Shown: positions 35,440 to 44,927, counted from the stretch's first letter. The stretch: 64,000 nt of DNA from Streptomyces pactum (GCF_016031615.1 NZ_JACYXC010000001.1:2046001-2110000), one strand, 5' to 3'. Numbers and translations are program-made. The notes: generated by a model not told the origin, from the letters alone.

Positions 35440-37584
35440 TCAGCCCACCGGCTCACGCTCCGGCCGCTCCGCGGCGGTGGTCTCCACCGGGACGGGCCGG
35501 CCGCCGGCCGGGGCAGGGCGGGACAGCGGCCCGGGCCACCACACCCTGCGGCCCAGCGCCACGCTCGCCGAGGTCACCAGGTACGTACGGACCAGGAAGG
35601 TGTCCAGCAGCACCCCGACCGCGATGACGAAGCCGAGTTCGAACAGCTGCACCATCGGCATGTTGAGCAGGACCGCGAAGGTGGCCGCCAGCACCAGGCC
35701 GGCCGAGGCGACGACCCCGCCGGTGGTACGCAGCGCGGTCAGCGCCGCGTCCCGCGGTTCGGCCCCGGACAGCGACTCCTCACGCATCCGGTGCATCAGG
35801 AAGATGCCGTAGTCCACGCCGAGCGCCACCAGGAAGACGAAGGACAGCAGCGGCAGACCGGGGTCGGTGCCCTCCACGCCGAACAGCGGCTCGAAGACCA
35901 GTCCGCCGATGCCCAGCGACGCCCCCCAGACCGCGACCACCGCGGTGAGCAGCAGCAGCGGCGCCACCAGGCTGCGCAGCAGGGCGATCAGGATCAGCAG
36001 CACCGAGACCAGCACCAGCGGGATGACCACCAGCCGGTCCCGGGCGTTGGTGTCGCCGAGGTCGAGTTCCTGGGCGCTGGGGCCGCCGACGTAGGAGCCC
36101 AGGTCGCCGTCGAGACGGTCGCGGAGCGCCTCGATGGTGGCGGTCTCGCCGGCGGTCTGCGGCGGGTGCTCCGCGGTGACGGACAGTTCGGTCCACTCCT
36201 TGTCGCCCCGGACGCGTTCGGCGGCGGCGACGCCCTCGGTGTCCCGGGCCTCGGCCAGCGCCCGGTCCGCCCGGTCGGTGGGGGCGATCACCACGATCGG
36301 CTGGGCGCTGCGCTCCGGGAAGGCGGCGGCGAGCGTCTTCATCGCGCTGATCGACTCCGGCCGGTCGATGAAGCTGTCCTCCTGCTTGAGGCCGTCGGGC
36401 AGCGCCAGGGTGCCCAGGGCCAGCGCGCCGAGCAGCGCCGCGCCGCCGGTCAGCACCGTCAGCGGACGGCGCCCGGCCGAGCTGCCCATGGCGGTGAACA
36501 GCGACCGGCGTGCCTTGGGCGCGCTGCCGTACCGGGGCACCAGCGGCCAGAAGACGCGGCGGCCCAGCAGCACCAGGATCGCGGGCAGCAGGGTCATCAT
36601 CGCCAGCAGCGCGCAGACCACGCCGACGGCGGCGACCGGGCCCATGCCGCGGCTGCTGTTGAGGTCGGCGGCGAGCAGGCACAGCAGTCCGGCGGCCACG
36701 GTGCCGGAGGAGGCCAGCACGGCGGGGCCGCAGCCGCGCACCGCGGCGAGCATCGCCTCGTACGGGAGCGGGTGGCGGCGCAGTTCCTCGCGGTAGCGGG
36801 AGACCAGCAGCAGCGCGTAGTCGGTGCCGGCACCGAACACCAGGATGGTCATCACGCCGGAGCTCTGGCCGGAGATGGGGGTGTCGAAGAGCTGGTTGAG
36901 TCCGTACGCGGCGGCCATCGACACCGTGTTGGCCACCCCGGCCACCACCAGCGGCACCAGCCACAGCAGCGGGCTGCGGTAGATGAGGATGAGCAGCACG
37001 GCGACCACGGCGATGGTGGTGTACAGCAGCGGGCCGTCCAGCGAGCCGTAGACCTCCTGGGCGTCGGCGTCCAGCGCGCCCGGGCCGCCGACCTCGACGT
37101 CCAGACCGCCGCCGCCCTCGGCCACCTCGCGGACCTCGGCGACGAAGTCCGTCCGGGCGTCCTCGTCCTGGCCCGGCGCGGTGCTGGCGACCGGGTACAT
37201 CAGCGTGGTGCCGTCCCGGGACGGGATGCCCTCCGGGGCGTCGCCGCCGGTCAGCCGGTGGTCCCGGGCGATCCGCGCGATCTGTCCGGCGGCGGTCTCC
37301 CGGTCGGCGCCGGTGAGTCCGTCGGCGCGGTGGTAGACCACGACGAGTTCGGTGGCCTCGCCGCCGGGCAGGGCGTCCCGGATCTCGGCGACCTGGGTGG
37401 AGTCGGCGCCGGCCGGCAGGTAGTCCACGGCACGGTCCTGCTGGACGTCGCCGAGCTTCCCGGCGAGCGGGCCCGCGACGGCGATCGCGGCGATCCACAG
37501 GACGACCACCAGCCAGGGCAGCGCCCGGCGCCGCGCCCCGGTCCGGCCCGGTGGTGGTGCTTCGGTGGTGACGGGTGTCTTCAT
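35440..37584 (-). CDS. MMPL-family RND transporter
   Basis: The 714-residue protein has the two-fold RND layout of actinobacterial MMPL proteins: helix 1 (LPWLVVVLWIAAIAVAGPLA), an outer domain, five helices, a second outer domain and five more helices. Conserved pieces include GAGTDYALLLVSRYREEL and its twin ALGVDYGIFLMHRMREE, which carry the proton-relay Asp-Tyr pairs. Substrates are usually lipids or lipophilic drugs. The ATG at 37584 follows GGTGGG. A palindromic operator lies 56-110 bp upstream; the two-component pair downstream is its probable regulator. Confidence 0.93.
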   Translation of the reverse strand: MKTPVTTEAPPPGRTGARRRALPWLVVVLWIAAIAVAGPLAGKLGDVQQDRAVDYLPAGADSTQVAEIRDALPGGEATELVVVYHRADGLTGADRETAAGQIARIARDHRLTGGDAPEGIPSRDGTTLMYPVASTAPGQDEDARTDFVAEVREVAEGGGGLDVEVGGPGALDADAQEVYGSLDGPLLYTTIAVVAVLLILIYRSPLLWLVPLVVAGVANTVSMAAAYGLNQLFDTPISGQSSGVMTILVFGAGTDYALLLVSRYREELRRHPLPYEAMLAAVRGCGPAVLASSGTVAAGLLCLLAADLNSSRGMGPVAAVGVVCALLAMMTLLPAILVLLGRRVFWPLVPRYGSAPKARRSLFTAMGSSAGRRPLTVLTGGAALLGALALGTLALPDGLKQEDSFIDRPESISAMKTLAAAFPERSAQPIVVIAPTDRADRALAEARDTEGVAAAERVRGDKEWTELSVTAEHPPQTAGETATIEALRDRLDGDLGSYVGGPSAQELDLGDTNARDRLVVIPLVLVSVLLILIALLRSLVAPLLLLTAVVAVWGASLGIGGLVFEPLFGVEGTDPGLPLLSFVFLVALGVDYGIFLMHRMREESLSGAEPRDAALTALRTTGGVVASAGLVLAATFAVLLNMPMVQLFELGFVIAVGVLLDTFLVRTYLVTSASVALGRRVWWPGPLSRPAPAGGRPVPVETTAAERPEREPVG

Positions 37585-37639
37585 ACCCACCAGGCTCCCG
37601 GCGCGGGCCGGCCCGATCGTCGCGCCGGCGACGGAGATC

Positions 37640-37694
37640 GGCGCTACTGCCCCGGGCGGCCGGTGTGCCGGATTACTCCCCGGGGAGTAGCGCC
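37640..37694 (-). promoter_or_regulatory. Palindromic operator upstream of the MMPL gene
   Basis: A perfect 16-bp palindrome TACTCCCCGGGGAGTA (37674-37689) is nested in a larger inverted repeat: GGCGCTACT (37640-37648) with AGTAGCGCC (37686-37694). A degenerate second site, CTACTGCCCCGGGC, starts at 37644. The arrangement suggests two dimer-binding sites for a regulator such as the linked response regulator. Confidence 0.6.
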
Positions 37695-37836
37695 CGGACT
37701 CCACCGGATGTCGCAGCGCCCGGCGCCCCGTCTCCGTCGCCCGTCACCCGGTCACGGCCGTCACCTCATCACCCCGGCACGGCCGTCACCCGGTCACGGC
37801 CTTCACGCCCCGCGGGTCCGTTCCCGGGCCCGCACG

Positions 37837-37882
37837 CACCGCGCCCCCGTCCCGGATGGGGGCCCGGGACGGGGGCGCGGTG
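37837..37882 (-). terminator. Terminator after the subtilase gene
   Basis: CACCGCGCCCCCGTCCCGG (37837-37855) pairs exactly with 37864-37882 around an 8-nt loop, a 19-bp stem 72 nt past the stop. Confidence 0.85.
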
Positions 37883-37954
37883 GGTGTCGGTCACCCGGCG
37901 GGAGGCGCCGGCGGGTGACCGGTCCGCACGGCGGCGGTCAGCACCTGGGCCGGC

Positions 37955-39118
37955 TCACAGACCGGCCTTGAACAGCAGCCGGTTCGGGGTGCTGCCCACG
38001 TTGCCGCCGATCACGTTGGTGGTGGCGTTGCTGGTCAGCCACTGGTTGACGGTGGCGGAGGAGGCGTCACCGTAGTTCGACTTGTACAGCGCGGCGACAC
38101 CGGAGACGTGCGGGGACGCCATGGAGGTGCCGCTCATCGAGGTGCTGCCGCCGCCCATCCGGGCCGAGGTGATCGAGACACCGGGCGCGTAGAGGTCGGT
38201 GCAGGACCCGTAGTTGCTGAACGACGCCTTGCGGTCGCTGCTGTCCGAGGCGGCCACCGTGATGGTGCCGGAGGCGCTGGCCGGGGAGACGTTGCAGGCG
38301 TCCTGGTTCTCGTTGCCCGCCGCGACGGCCAGGTGGACGCCGGAGTTGGCCAGGTTGGTCGCCGCGTTGTTCAGCGCGGTGGAGTAGCCGCCGCCCAGCG
38401 AGGCGTTGGCGACCGCGGGCTTGACCGCGTTCTGGCGCACCCAGTCGAAGCCGGCGACGATGCCGGAGGTGGAGCCGGAGCCCTGGCAGTTGAGCACCTT
38501 CACGCCGCGCAGCTGCACGCCCTTGGCGACCCCGTAGGTGTTGCCGCCGACCGTGCCCGCCACGTGCGTGCCGTGTCCGTGGCAGTCGGCGCCGTTGCCG
38601 CCGAAGGCGTCGAAGACGTTGCGCGCCCGGCCGCCGAAGTCGGAGTGCGCGGTGTCGATGCCGGTGTCGATGATGTACGCGGTGACGCCCGACCCGTTCC
38701 GCGTGTAGTTGTACGCGCCGTCCCGGCCGCTGCGCTGGTCGATCCGGTCCAAACCCCAGGGCGCGTTGTACTGGGTGGCGTCCGCTCTGTAGGTCTGGTC
38801 CTCCTCGATGGCGGCCACCTTGTCGCTGCGCCGCAGCGCGTCCAGCTGGTCCCCGGAGAGCTTCGCCGAGAAGCCGTTGAGCACCTTGTAGACGTGCTTG
38901 GCCTTGACCTTCTTCTCACCCGTCAGCTTCTTGGCGTCGACGCCGGGCTTGAGGGTGACGATGTAGTTCGACGGGATGGCGGTGCCCGCCTCCGCCTTCT
39001 CCACCGAGACCAGCGGGGCCGGGGTGGCGTCCTTGCCGCTGGATGCGGCGGCGCCGACCGCGGGGACGAGTGCCGTCGGCACGGCGAGCAGAAGTGCACC
39101 GATGTGGAGCCGCTTCAT
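37955..39118 (-). CDS. Secreted S8 serine protease (subtilase, proteinase K-like)
   Basis: The 387-residue precursor has a signal peptide (MKRLHIGALLLAVPTALVPA, cleavage near residue 25), an I9 propeptide (about 45-110: SNYIVTLKPGVDAKKLTG) and a catalytic domain. The triad is Asp151 (YIIDTGID), His182 (HGHGTHVAG) and Ser332 (SGTSMASPH). Cysteines fit the disulfides of proteinase K relatives. It is an extracellular protease for nutrient release. The ATG at 39118 opens the signal peptide. Confidence 0.95.
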   Translation of the reverse strand: MKRLHIGALLLAVPTALVPAVGAAASSGKDATPAPLVSVEKAEAGTAIPSNYIVTLKPGVDAKKLTGEKKVKAKHVYKVLNGFSAKLSGDQLDALRRSDKVAAIEEDQTYRADATQYNAPWGLDRIDQRSGRDGAYNYTRNGSGVTAYIIDTGIDTAHSDFGGRARNVFDAFGGNGADCHGHGTHVAGTVGGNTYGVAKGVQLRGVKVLNCQGSGSTSGIVAGFDWVRQNAVKPAVANASLGGGYSTALNNAATNLANSGVHLAVAAGNENQDACNVSPASASGTITVAASDSSDRKASFSNYGSCTDLYAPGVSITSARMGGGSTSMSGTSMASPHVSGVAALYKSNYGDASSATVNQWLTSNATTNVIGGNVGSTPNRLLFKAGL

Positions 39119-39656
39119 GGCACGCAAACCTTTCTCGACGGACGGTGCGCCCGCACGACGCACCGGCCTTTTCCGGGGGGGTTGAAAGGGTGGCCACCGG
39201 GGTTCGCCCGGCGCCGCGGAGAAACGTAGCGTCAGCTTCCGCGGGTTGCTCCCGGCCGGATCGGGCGTGGCCGGTTGCGGCCACGGCCCCCGCGGCCAGT
39301 ACGGACGGTCCCGCCCGGCCCCCGGCCACGCCCCGGGCGCCCGGCTCCCCGGTCGGCACCCCCGCCGGAGCCGGGCACGCGGCGTGCGGCAGTGGCCCGC
39401 TCAGGTCGGGCGACGGGCGGCGCACCGGGCACACGACGGGCAGCCCAGAGGCGGCGCGGCCGGCACACAACAGGTGGCGCGGGGCGGCGCGACGGATGGC
39501 ACGACCGGCACGCGACGGACGGCGCGACGGGCACGCGGCGGGTGACGCGGCCGGCACACGACGCACGGCGCGACGGCCACGCGGCGGGCACACGACGCAG
39601 GGTCACCGGCGGCAGACCGCTGGTCGCCGGGGCGCACCGGGCCTTATCGTGCAGCC
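39119..39656. other. Intergenic region with degenerate repeats
   Basis: No gene is supported in 538 bp between divergent genes. From about 39410 to 39600 words such as GGCGCGACGG, GGCACGCGG and CGGCACACGACG recur irregularly, resembling a decayed tandem array. Confidence 0.55.
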
Positions 39657-40700
39657 ATGTCCGGCGAGGATCATCGTATGAACAGCCGGACCGGGCCGCG
39701 GCCGCACGGCCCGGTCGGACCCGGTTCCGCACGCGGACCGCACAGGGCACGGGAGGTGTACGCGTCACTGGTCCAGCGGATCACCGCCTCGGGGGTCCGG
39801 GACACCGTCCAGGAGACACGGGAACTCGAAACGCTGCCGGAGGACGTGGGCCGGTGGCTGACCGAGCACCGGCTGCTGGACCAGGGGCACAGCCGGCTCA
39901 GCTCCCCCGAACGCGCCCTGCGGGAGCTGCTGTCGGAGCACGAGCGGGCGGTGCGCACGGCCGGCGAGTCACTGCTGCGGACGGTGCTCGCCATCGACGA
40001 CGTGCTGAGCCTGCTCCCGGCCACCCGGCTCGGCGGCCGCGGCTCGGTCCGGCTGGAGTTCTTCTCCGACCGCCAGGAGCTGCGGACCCGGCTGGAGGAG
40101 CTGGACGCGCTCAGCCGTGACGAGATGCTGGCGATGCGGAACACCTTCCCCGAGGCGGCGGTGCTGGAGGCGAGCCTCGCCCACGACCTGACGTTCACGG
40201 CCCAGGGCGCCACCGCCCGGATGCTGGTGTCGGCACAGGCGCTGCGCGGCCAGGGCGTCGGCCGCTACCTCGACGCGGTCGCCGACGCGGGCTTCGAGGT
40301 GCGGGTCGCCCCCACGGTGCCGCTGTACATGAACGTGCTGGACCGCGCGGTGACGGTGGTGGCCCTCGGCCCGGACGACGACGGCAGCCCGGCGGGCGAC
40401 CTGGTGCTGCACAGCCCGGAGCTGGCCCGCAGCTTCCGGCAGGTCTTCGAGCACAGCTGGGTGGCCGCCCGGCCGTACGCGGACGCCCGCCGGTGCGACG
40501 AGGCGGACGCCTTCTCCCCGCAGGAGCGGGAGGTGCTCACGATGCTCGCGGTGGGGGCCAAGGACGAGGCCATCGCCCGGCGGCTGGGCTGCTCGGAGAG
40601 GACGCTGCGCCGGCTGCTCACCCAGATCACCGAGAAACTGGGCGCGCAGAGCCGGTTCTCCGCCGGGGTGCGGGCCGCGCGGCTGGGACTGGTGGACTGA
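39657..40700 (+). CDS. LuxR-family regulator with TrmB-like N-terminal part
   Basis: The 347-residue protein ends in a LuxR-type helix-turn-helix: FSPQEREVLTMLAVGAKDEA then IARRLGCSERTLRRLLTQIT. The N-terminal region (EVYASLVQRITASGVRD, ALRELLSEHERAVR) and the middle resemble the large actinobacterial TrmB-LuxR regulator family. TATCGT at 39645-39650 lies six bases before the ATG, suggesting a leaderless mRNA. It diverges from the subtilase gene and may control it; this is inference. Confidence 0.87.
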   Translation: MSGEDHRMNSRTGPRPHGPVGPGSARGPHRAREVYASLVQRITASGVRDTVQETRELETLPEDVGRWLTEHRLLDQGHSRLSSPERALRELLSEHERAVRTAGESLLRTVLAIDDVLSLLPATRLGGRGSVRLEFFSDRQELRTRLEELDALSRDEMLAMRNTFPEAAVLEASLAHDLTFTAQGATARMLVSAQALRGQGVGRYLDAVADAGFEVRVAPTVPLYMNVLDRAVTVVALGPDDDGSPAGDLVLHSPELARSFRQVFEHSWVAARPYADARRCDEADAFSPQEREVLTMLAVGAKDEAIARRLGCSERTLRRLLTQITEKLGAQSRFSAGVRAARLGLVD

Positions 40701-40887
40701 GCCGCCGGGCGCCGGCCCGCCGTACCAACCGCGACCCACCGGCCGCCCGCATCGTCCCAGGCCCGCGCCGTCCCCGACCCGTACCGTCCCGGGCCCCGTA
40801 CGCCGCCCGCCGCCCACCGGAAGCCCGTACGCCACCTGCCGAAAAACTGACCGCCGGTCACCGGAGGCCCGGCCGCCGCGGGCCGGC

Positions 40888-41631
40888 TCAGGACGGGGTG
40901 CGGATGGCCGCCAGCAGCCGGGCGGTGTCCTCCGGCCCGATCATCAGGGCCCGCCCGACGGTCTCCAGCACCGCCCGCTCGGCCGGCCGGTACGGCCCGT
41001 CCGCCACCGCGATCCGCGCGCCCTGGAGCAGGATGTTCTCCCGCCCGGCGGGGGCCAGGTGCGGGGCGAGCGGCTCCAGCGCCTCGTGCAGCTCTATGGC
41101 GAGCGAGGTGCCGGTGGACTCCTCCCAGGTGATCTCCCGGGGCGGGTCGAGCGGGCCGGGCGCGGTGTCCCGGCGGGCGCCCGGGTGGCGGCCGGTGTCC
41201 GCGGCGAGCGCCTCGATCATGGTGACCAGCTGTTCCTCGCTGCAGTCGGTGTAGCCGGCGGCGCGCACCGCCCCGACCGCGGCCTGCCGCACCGGCCGGG
41301 CCTCGGTGCCGCCCGCGGCGAGCACCGCCAGCGCGACGGTGTGCACCGCGTCCCGCAGCATCGCGGAGAACCGGGTGGTGGTGGGGTGGTCCAGCACCTC
41401 GGTGCCGAAGCGCCCGTGACAGGAGGTGCACTCCACGACGGGTGCGACCGGGCCCCGGGGCAGCACCGGCAGGCCGAGGACGACGATGCGGCGCCGGCCG
41501 GTGCGGCGCCGGTAGTTGCGGTCCCCGCCGCAGTCGGCGCAGTAGAACTCGCCGTCGCCGACGGTGTGCCACAGGGTACGGACGCCCACGATACGCACGT
41601 CCCGGACGCGTCGGCCTTGTGTGTGCGCCAC
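40888..41631 (-). CDS. Zinc-ribbon plus TerB-like domain protein
   Basis: The 247-residue protein has an N-terminal zinc ribbon (FYCADCGGDRNYRRRTGRRR, then VECTSCHGRFG). A helical TerB-like domain follows (LRDAVHTVALAVLAAGG, ILLQGARIAVADGPYRPAER). TerB domains occur in tellurite-resistance and membrane-stress proteins; the role of this conserved Streptomyces form is unknown. GTG at 41631 has GGAGGTG upstream. It lies downstream of leuA's terminator on the same strand. Confidence 0.8.
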   Translation of the reverse strand: MAHTQGRRVRDVRIVGVRTLWHTVGDGEFYCADCGGDRNYRRRTGRRRIVVLGLPVLPRGPVAPVVECTSCHGRFGTEVLDHPTTTRFSAMLRDAVHTVALAVLAAGGTEARPVRQAAVGAVRAAGYTDCSEEQLVTMIEALAADTGRHPGARRDTAPGPLDPPREITWEESTGTSLAIELHEALEPLAPHLAPAGRENILLQGARIAVADGPYRPAERAVLETVGRALMIGPEDTARLLAAIRTPS

Positions 41632-41741
41632 GTCGCACCTCCATCACGTTTTGGCAACGCCCCCGTGTGGACGTGATGTTAGCCACACGTTCGTCGTGCC
41701 GTCAGTACCCCGTACGGAGACAACGCGCCAAAGGGGGAGGA

Positions 41742-41774
41742 GGTCCCGCCCGCCGCGGCCGGACGGGCGGGACC
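41742..41774 (-). terminator. Terminator after leuA
   Basis: GGTCCCGCCCG (41742-41752) pairs with CGGGCGGGACC (41764-41774), 13 nt past the leuA stop. Confidence 0.75.
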
Positions 41775-41786
41775 CCCGCGGGGAGG

Positions 41787-43577
41787 TCAGCGGGCGGCCC
41801 GGTTGACCGCCGAGACGACCGCCTTCAGCGAGGCGCGGGTGGTGTTGGCGTCGATGCCGATGCCCCACAGCACCTTGCCGTCGATGGCGCACTCGATGTA
41901 CGAGGCCGCCTGGGCGCTGGCGCCCTCGCTCATGGTGTGCTCCTGGTAGTCCAGCAGGCGGGCGTCCACCCCGATGGCGCCCAGCGCGTCGAAGAACGCG
42001 GAGATCGGACCGTTGCCGGAGCCGGTCAGCACCGTCTCGGCGCCGTCCACGACCGCCTCCACGGTCAGCGTGTCGGTGCCGTCCTTGCCCGCGGTGGTCT
42101 GCCCGTTGCGCAGCTGGATGCGGCCCCACGGGTTGTCCGGGTTGGGCAGGTATTCGTCCTGGAAGACCGCCCAGATCTCCTCCGGGGTGACCTCGCCGCC
42201 CTCGGCGTCGGTCTTGGCCTGAATCGTCTTGGAGAACTCGATCTGCATCCGGCGCGGCAGGTCCAGTTTGTGGTCGTTCTTCAGGACGTAGGCGACACCG
42301 CCCTTGCCGGACTGCGAGTTGACCCGGATCACGGCCTCGTAGGAGCGGCCCACGTCCTTGGGGTCGATGGGCAGGTACGGCACCGCCCACTCGATCTCGT
42401 CCACCGTCGCGCCGCGCGCGGCCGCGTCGGCCTCCATGGCCTCGAAGCCCTTCTTGATGGCGTCCTGGTGGGAGCCGGAGAAGGCGGTGTAGACCAGGTC
42501 GCCCGCGTACGGGTGGCGCGGGTGGACCTCCATCCGGGTGCAGTACTCGGCGGTGCGGCGGATCTCGTCGATCTGGGAGAAGTCGATCTGCGGGTCCACC
42601 CCCTGGCTGAACAGGTTCATCCCCAGGGTGACCAGGTCCACGTTGCCGGTCCGCTCACCCTGCCCGAACAGACAGCCCTCGACCCGGTCGGCGCCCGCCA
42701 TGACCGCCAGCTCGGCGGCGGCGACGGCGGTGCCGCGGTCGTTGTGCGGATGGGTGGACAGGCAGATGAACTCCCGCCGCGACAGGTTCCGCGACATCCA
42801 CTCGAAGCGGTCGGCGTGCGTGGAAGGGGTGGAGCGCTCGACGGTGGCGGGCAGGTTGAGGATGATCTCGCGGCCCTCCTCGGGCTGCCAGACGTCCATC
42901 ACGCCCTCGCAGACCTCCAGGGCGAAGTCCAGCTCGGTGTCGGTGAAGATCTCCGGGCTGTACTGGTAGCCGAAGACGGTCTCGTCGCCCAGCAGCTTCT
43001 CGGCGTACTCCATCACCAGCCGGGTGCCGTCCACGGCGATCTGCCGCACCTGGTCCCGGGAGCCGCGGAAGACCACCCGGCGGAAGACCGGGGCGGTCGC
43101 GTTGTACAGGTGGACGGTGGCGCGCCGGGCCCCGACCAGCGACTCCACGGTCCGCTCGATCAGCTCCTCGCGCGCCTGGGTCAGCACCGAGATGGTGACG
43201 TCCTCCGGGATCGCGTCCTGCTCGATGATCGACCGTACGAAGTCGAAGTCGGTCTGGCCGGAGGAGGGGAAGCCGACCTCGATCTCCTTGTAGCCCATCC
43301 GGACCAGCAGGTCGAACATCTCCCGCTTGCGGGCCGGCGACATCGGGTCGATCAGCGCCTGGTTGCCGTCCCGCAGGTCGGTGGAGAGCCAGCGCGGGGC
43401 GGCGGTGATGCGCCGGTCGGGCCAGGTGCGGTCGGGGATGTCCACGGCCTCGAACGGCCGGTACTTGTGGACCGGCATGCCGGAGGGCCGCTGGGTGACG
43501 GCGGTCGCGGTGATCGGCGTGGGCCGGCCGACGGCGTCGCGGGACGGACCGGGGATGCCGGAGACGGGGGAGGTCAT
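41787..43577 (-). CDS. leuA: 2-isopropylmalate synthase
   Basis: The 596-residue enzyme condenses 2-oxoisovalerate and acetyl-CoA, the first committed step of leucine synthesis. The catalytic barrel shows STDLRDGNQALIDPMSPARK, EVGFPSSGQTDFDFVR and metal ligands in STHPHNDRGTAVAA. The C-terminal allosteric domain that binds leucine includes GNGPISAFFDALGAIG. Length fits the long actinobacterial type (LeuA1). A 15-codon leucine leader peptide lies upstream, pointing to attenuation. Confidence 0.97.
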   Translation of the reverse strand: MTSPVSGIPGPSRDAVGRPTPITATAVTQRPSGMPVHKYRPFEAVDIPDRTWPDRRITAAPRWLSTDLRDGNQALIDPMSPARKREMFDLLVRMGYKEIEVGFPSSGQTDFDFVRSIIEQDAIPEDVTISVLTQAREELIERTVESLVGARRATVHLYNATAPVFRRVVFRGSRDQVRQIAVDGTRLVMEYAEKLLGDETVFGYQYSPEIFTDTELDFALEVCEGVMDVWQPEEGREIILNLPATVERSTPSTHADRFEWMSRNLSRREFICLSTHPHNDRGTAVAAAELAVMAGADRVEGCLFGQGERTGNVDLVTLGMNLFSQGVDPQIDFSQIDEIRRTAEYCTRMEVHPRHPYAGDLVYTAFSGSHQDAIKKGFEAMEADAAARGATVDEIEWAVPYLPIDPKDVGRSYEAVIRVNSQSGKGGVAYVLKNDHKLDLPRRMQIEFSKTIQAKTDAEGGEVTPEEIWAVFQDEYLPNPDNPWGRIQLRNGQTTAGKDGTDTLTVEAVVDGAETVLTGSGNGPISAFFDALGAIGVDARLLDYQEHTMSEGASAQAASYIECAIDGKVLWGIGIDANTTRASLKAVVSAVNRAAR

Positions 43578-43591
43578 TGCGCTGGGCTCCT

Positions 43592-43608
43592 GTCGAACGA
43601 TCTTCGAC
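43592..43608 (-). promoter_or_regulatory. Hairpin just before the leuA ribosome-binding site
   Basis: GTCGAA-N5-TTCGAC forms a short perfect hairpin next to AGGAG of leuA, between the leader peptide and the structural gene. It may be part of the leuA leader folding. Confidence 0.45.
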
Positions 43609-43659
43609 GGCCGACGGTGGCAACACCGAACTCCGCGGGGAGGGGGTCGGCCTGGACGA

Positions 43660-43707
43660 CTACAGGCCCTCGCCGCGGCAGCTAAGGAGAAGCAGCCCGA
43701 AACGCAT
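43660..43707 (-). CDS. leuA leader peptide
   Basis: A 15-codon ORF reads MRFGLLLLSCRGEGL, with four consecutive leucine codons (CTG CTT CTC CTT), and stops 82 nt before leuA. An AAGGTG ribosome-binding site precedes it. Such leaders couple ribosome stalling at leucine codons, when charged tRNA-Leu is scarce, to expression of the following gene. Leader peptides before leuA are known in Streptomyces. GGCCT/AGGCC around its stop could form one of the competing hairpins. Confidence 0.85.
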   Translation of the reverse strand: MRFGLLLLSCRGEGL

Positions 43708-43868
43708 GATGGGCAGCACCTTAACCGAGCGGACCGGGGAGTGGTCGTGCCGTTTCAGTATGCGGGACGGCGTAGCCGGTCACGGCCACACCGTGAGGAA
43801 CCACTCGATTTCATCAATCTCGGCAGCGGGGGGTGACAGACTCACCACTCGCTGTCACATTGCGCTGT

Positions 43869-44927
43869 ATGGCTGACACCACAAACCGGGTCTTCTGCAC
43901 GATCGTGCCACCGCACGTCCTCGACCACCTCGCCCGCGCCGACCACCCCCGGCGCTCCGGCGCCGCCCGCCGCACCCTCGAACACGACGCCCTCCAGCGC
44001 ACCCGCCGCACCATCACCGCCGTCCGCGGCCTGATCCCGGCCGCCGCGGCCACCCCGCCCGACAAGCCCCGCCGGGCCATCTACGACGCCCGGAACCAGG
44101 AGACGCTGCCGGGCACCAAGGTGCGCTCGGAGGGCGACGGTCCGTCCTCGGACGCCACCGTCAACCGCGCCCACGCCGGACTCGGCGCCACCTTCCAGCT
44201 CTTCCTCGACGCCTACCGGCGGCACTCCATCGACGGGGCCGGGCTGCCCCTGGACGCCACCGTGCACTACGGCGAGGAGTACTCCAACGCCTTCTGGGAC
44301 GGGGAGCGGATGGTCTTCGGCGACGGTGACGGGGACCTGTTCCTCGACTTCACCATTCCGGTGGACGTCATCGGCCACGAGCTGACCCACGGCGTCACCC
44401 AGTACACCGCCAACCTGGAGTACTTCGGCCAGTCCGGCGCCCTCAACGAGTCGGTCTCGGACGTCTTCGGGGCGCTGATCAAGCAGCACGCCCTGGGACA
44501 GACCGCGGACCAGGCGGACTGGCTGATCGGTGCCGGGCTGCTGGGCCCCGACGTCACCGGTGAGGCCCTGCGCTCGATGAAGGCCCCGGGCACCGCCTAC
44601 GACGACGACGTCCTGGGCAAGGACCCGCAGCCCGGCCACATGGACGACTTCGTCCGCACCAACCAGGACAACGGCGGGGTGCACATCAACTCCGGCATCC
44701 CCAACCGCGCCTTCCACCTCGCCGCCACCGAGATCGGCGGGCACGCCTGGGAGAAGGCCGGCCAGGTCTGGTACGACGTGCTGACCGGGGGCGAGCTGGC
44801 CGCCGACGCCGACTTCGCCGACTTCGCCCGGCTCACCGTGGCCGCCGCGCACGCCCGCTTCGGCGACGGCGACGAGCACAAGGCGGTCCGGGACGCCTGG
44901 AACGAGGTGGGGGTGGCGGCCGAGTAG
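43869..44927 (+). CDS. M4-family metalloprotease, protealysin-like
   Basis: The 352-residue thermolysin-family zinc protease has HELTH (residues 170-174) with the third ligand Glu194 in NESVSD, and VHINSGIPNRAFHLAA later. The short N-terminal propeptide (FCTIVPPHVLDHLARA) and lack of a signal peptide are typical of the protealysin branch. ATG at 43869 is chosen because the conserved propeptide starts there; an upstream GTG at 43833 is in frame. The next gene encodes an emfourin-like inhibitor. Confidence 0.93.
   Translation: MADTTNRVFCTIVPPHVLDHLARADHPRRSGAARRTLEHDALQRTRRTITAVRGLIPAAAATPPDKPRRAIYDARNQETLPGTKVRSEGDGPSSDATVNRAHAGLGATFQLFLDAYRRHSIDGAGLPLDATVHYGEEYSNAFWDGERMVFGDGDGDLFLDFTIPVDVIGHELTHGVTQYTANLEYFGQSGALNESVSDVFGALIKQHALGQTADQADWLIGAGLLGPDVTGEALRSMKAPGTAYDDDVLGKDPQPGHMDDFVRTNQDNGGVHINSGIPNRAFHLAATEIGGHAWEKAGQVWYDVLTGGELAADADFADFARLTVAAAHARFGDGDEHKAVRDAWNEVGVAAE

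Larger units (their letters stand above)
37585..37954. other. Intergenic region between subtilase and MMPL genes
   Basis: No gene is supported in 370 bp. It holds the MMPL operator, degenerate GTCACCCGGTCACGGCC repeats near 37740-37810, and the subtilase terminator. Confidence 0.6.

Noticed and set aside
35440..35456. Kinase reading frame extended upstream to 35456
   Set aside because: The extension is encoded by tandem repeats and low-complexity sequence; GTG 34868 leads the conserved protein.
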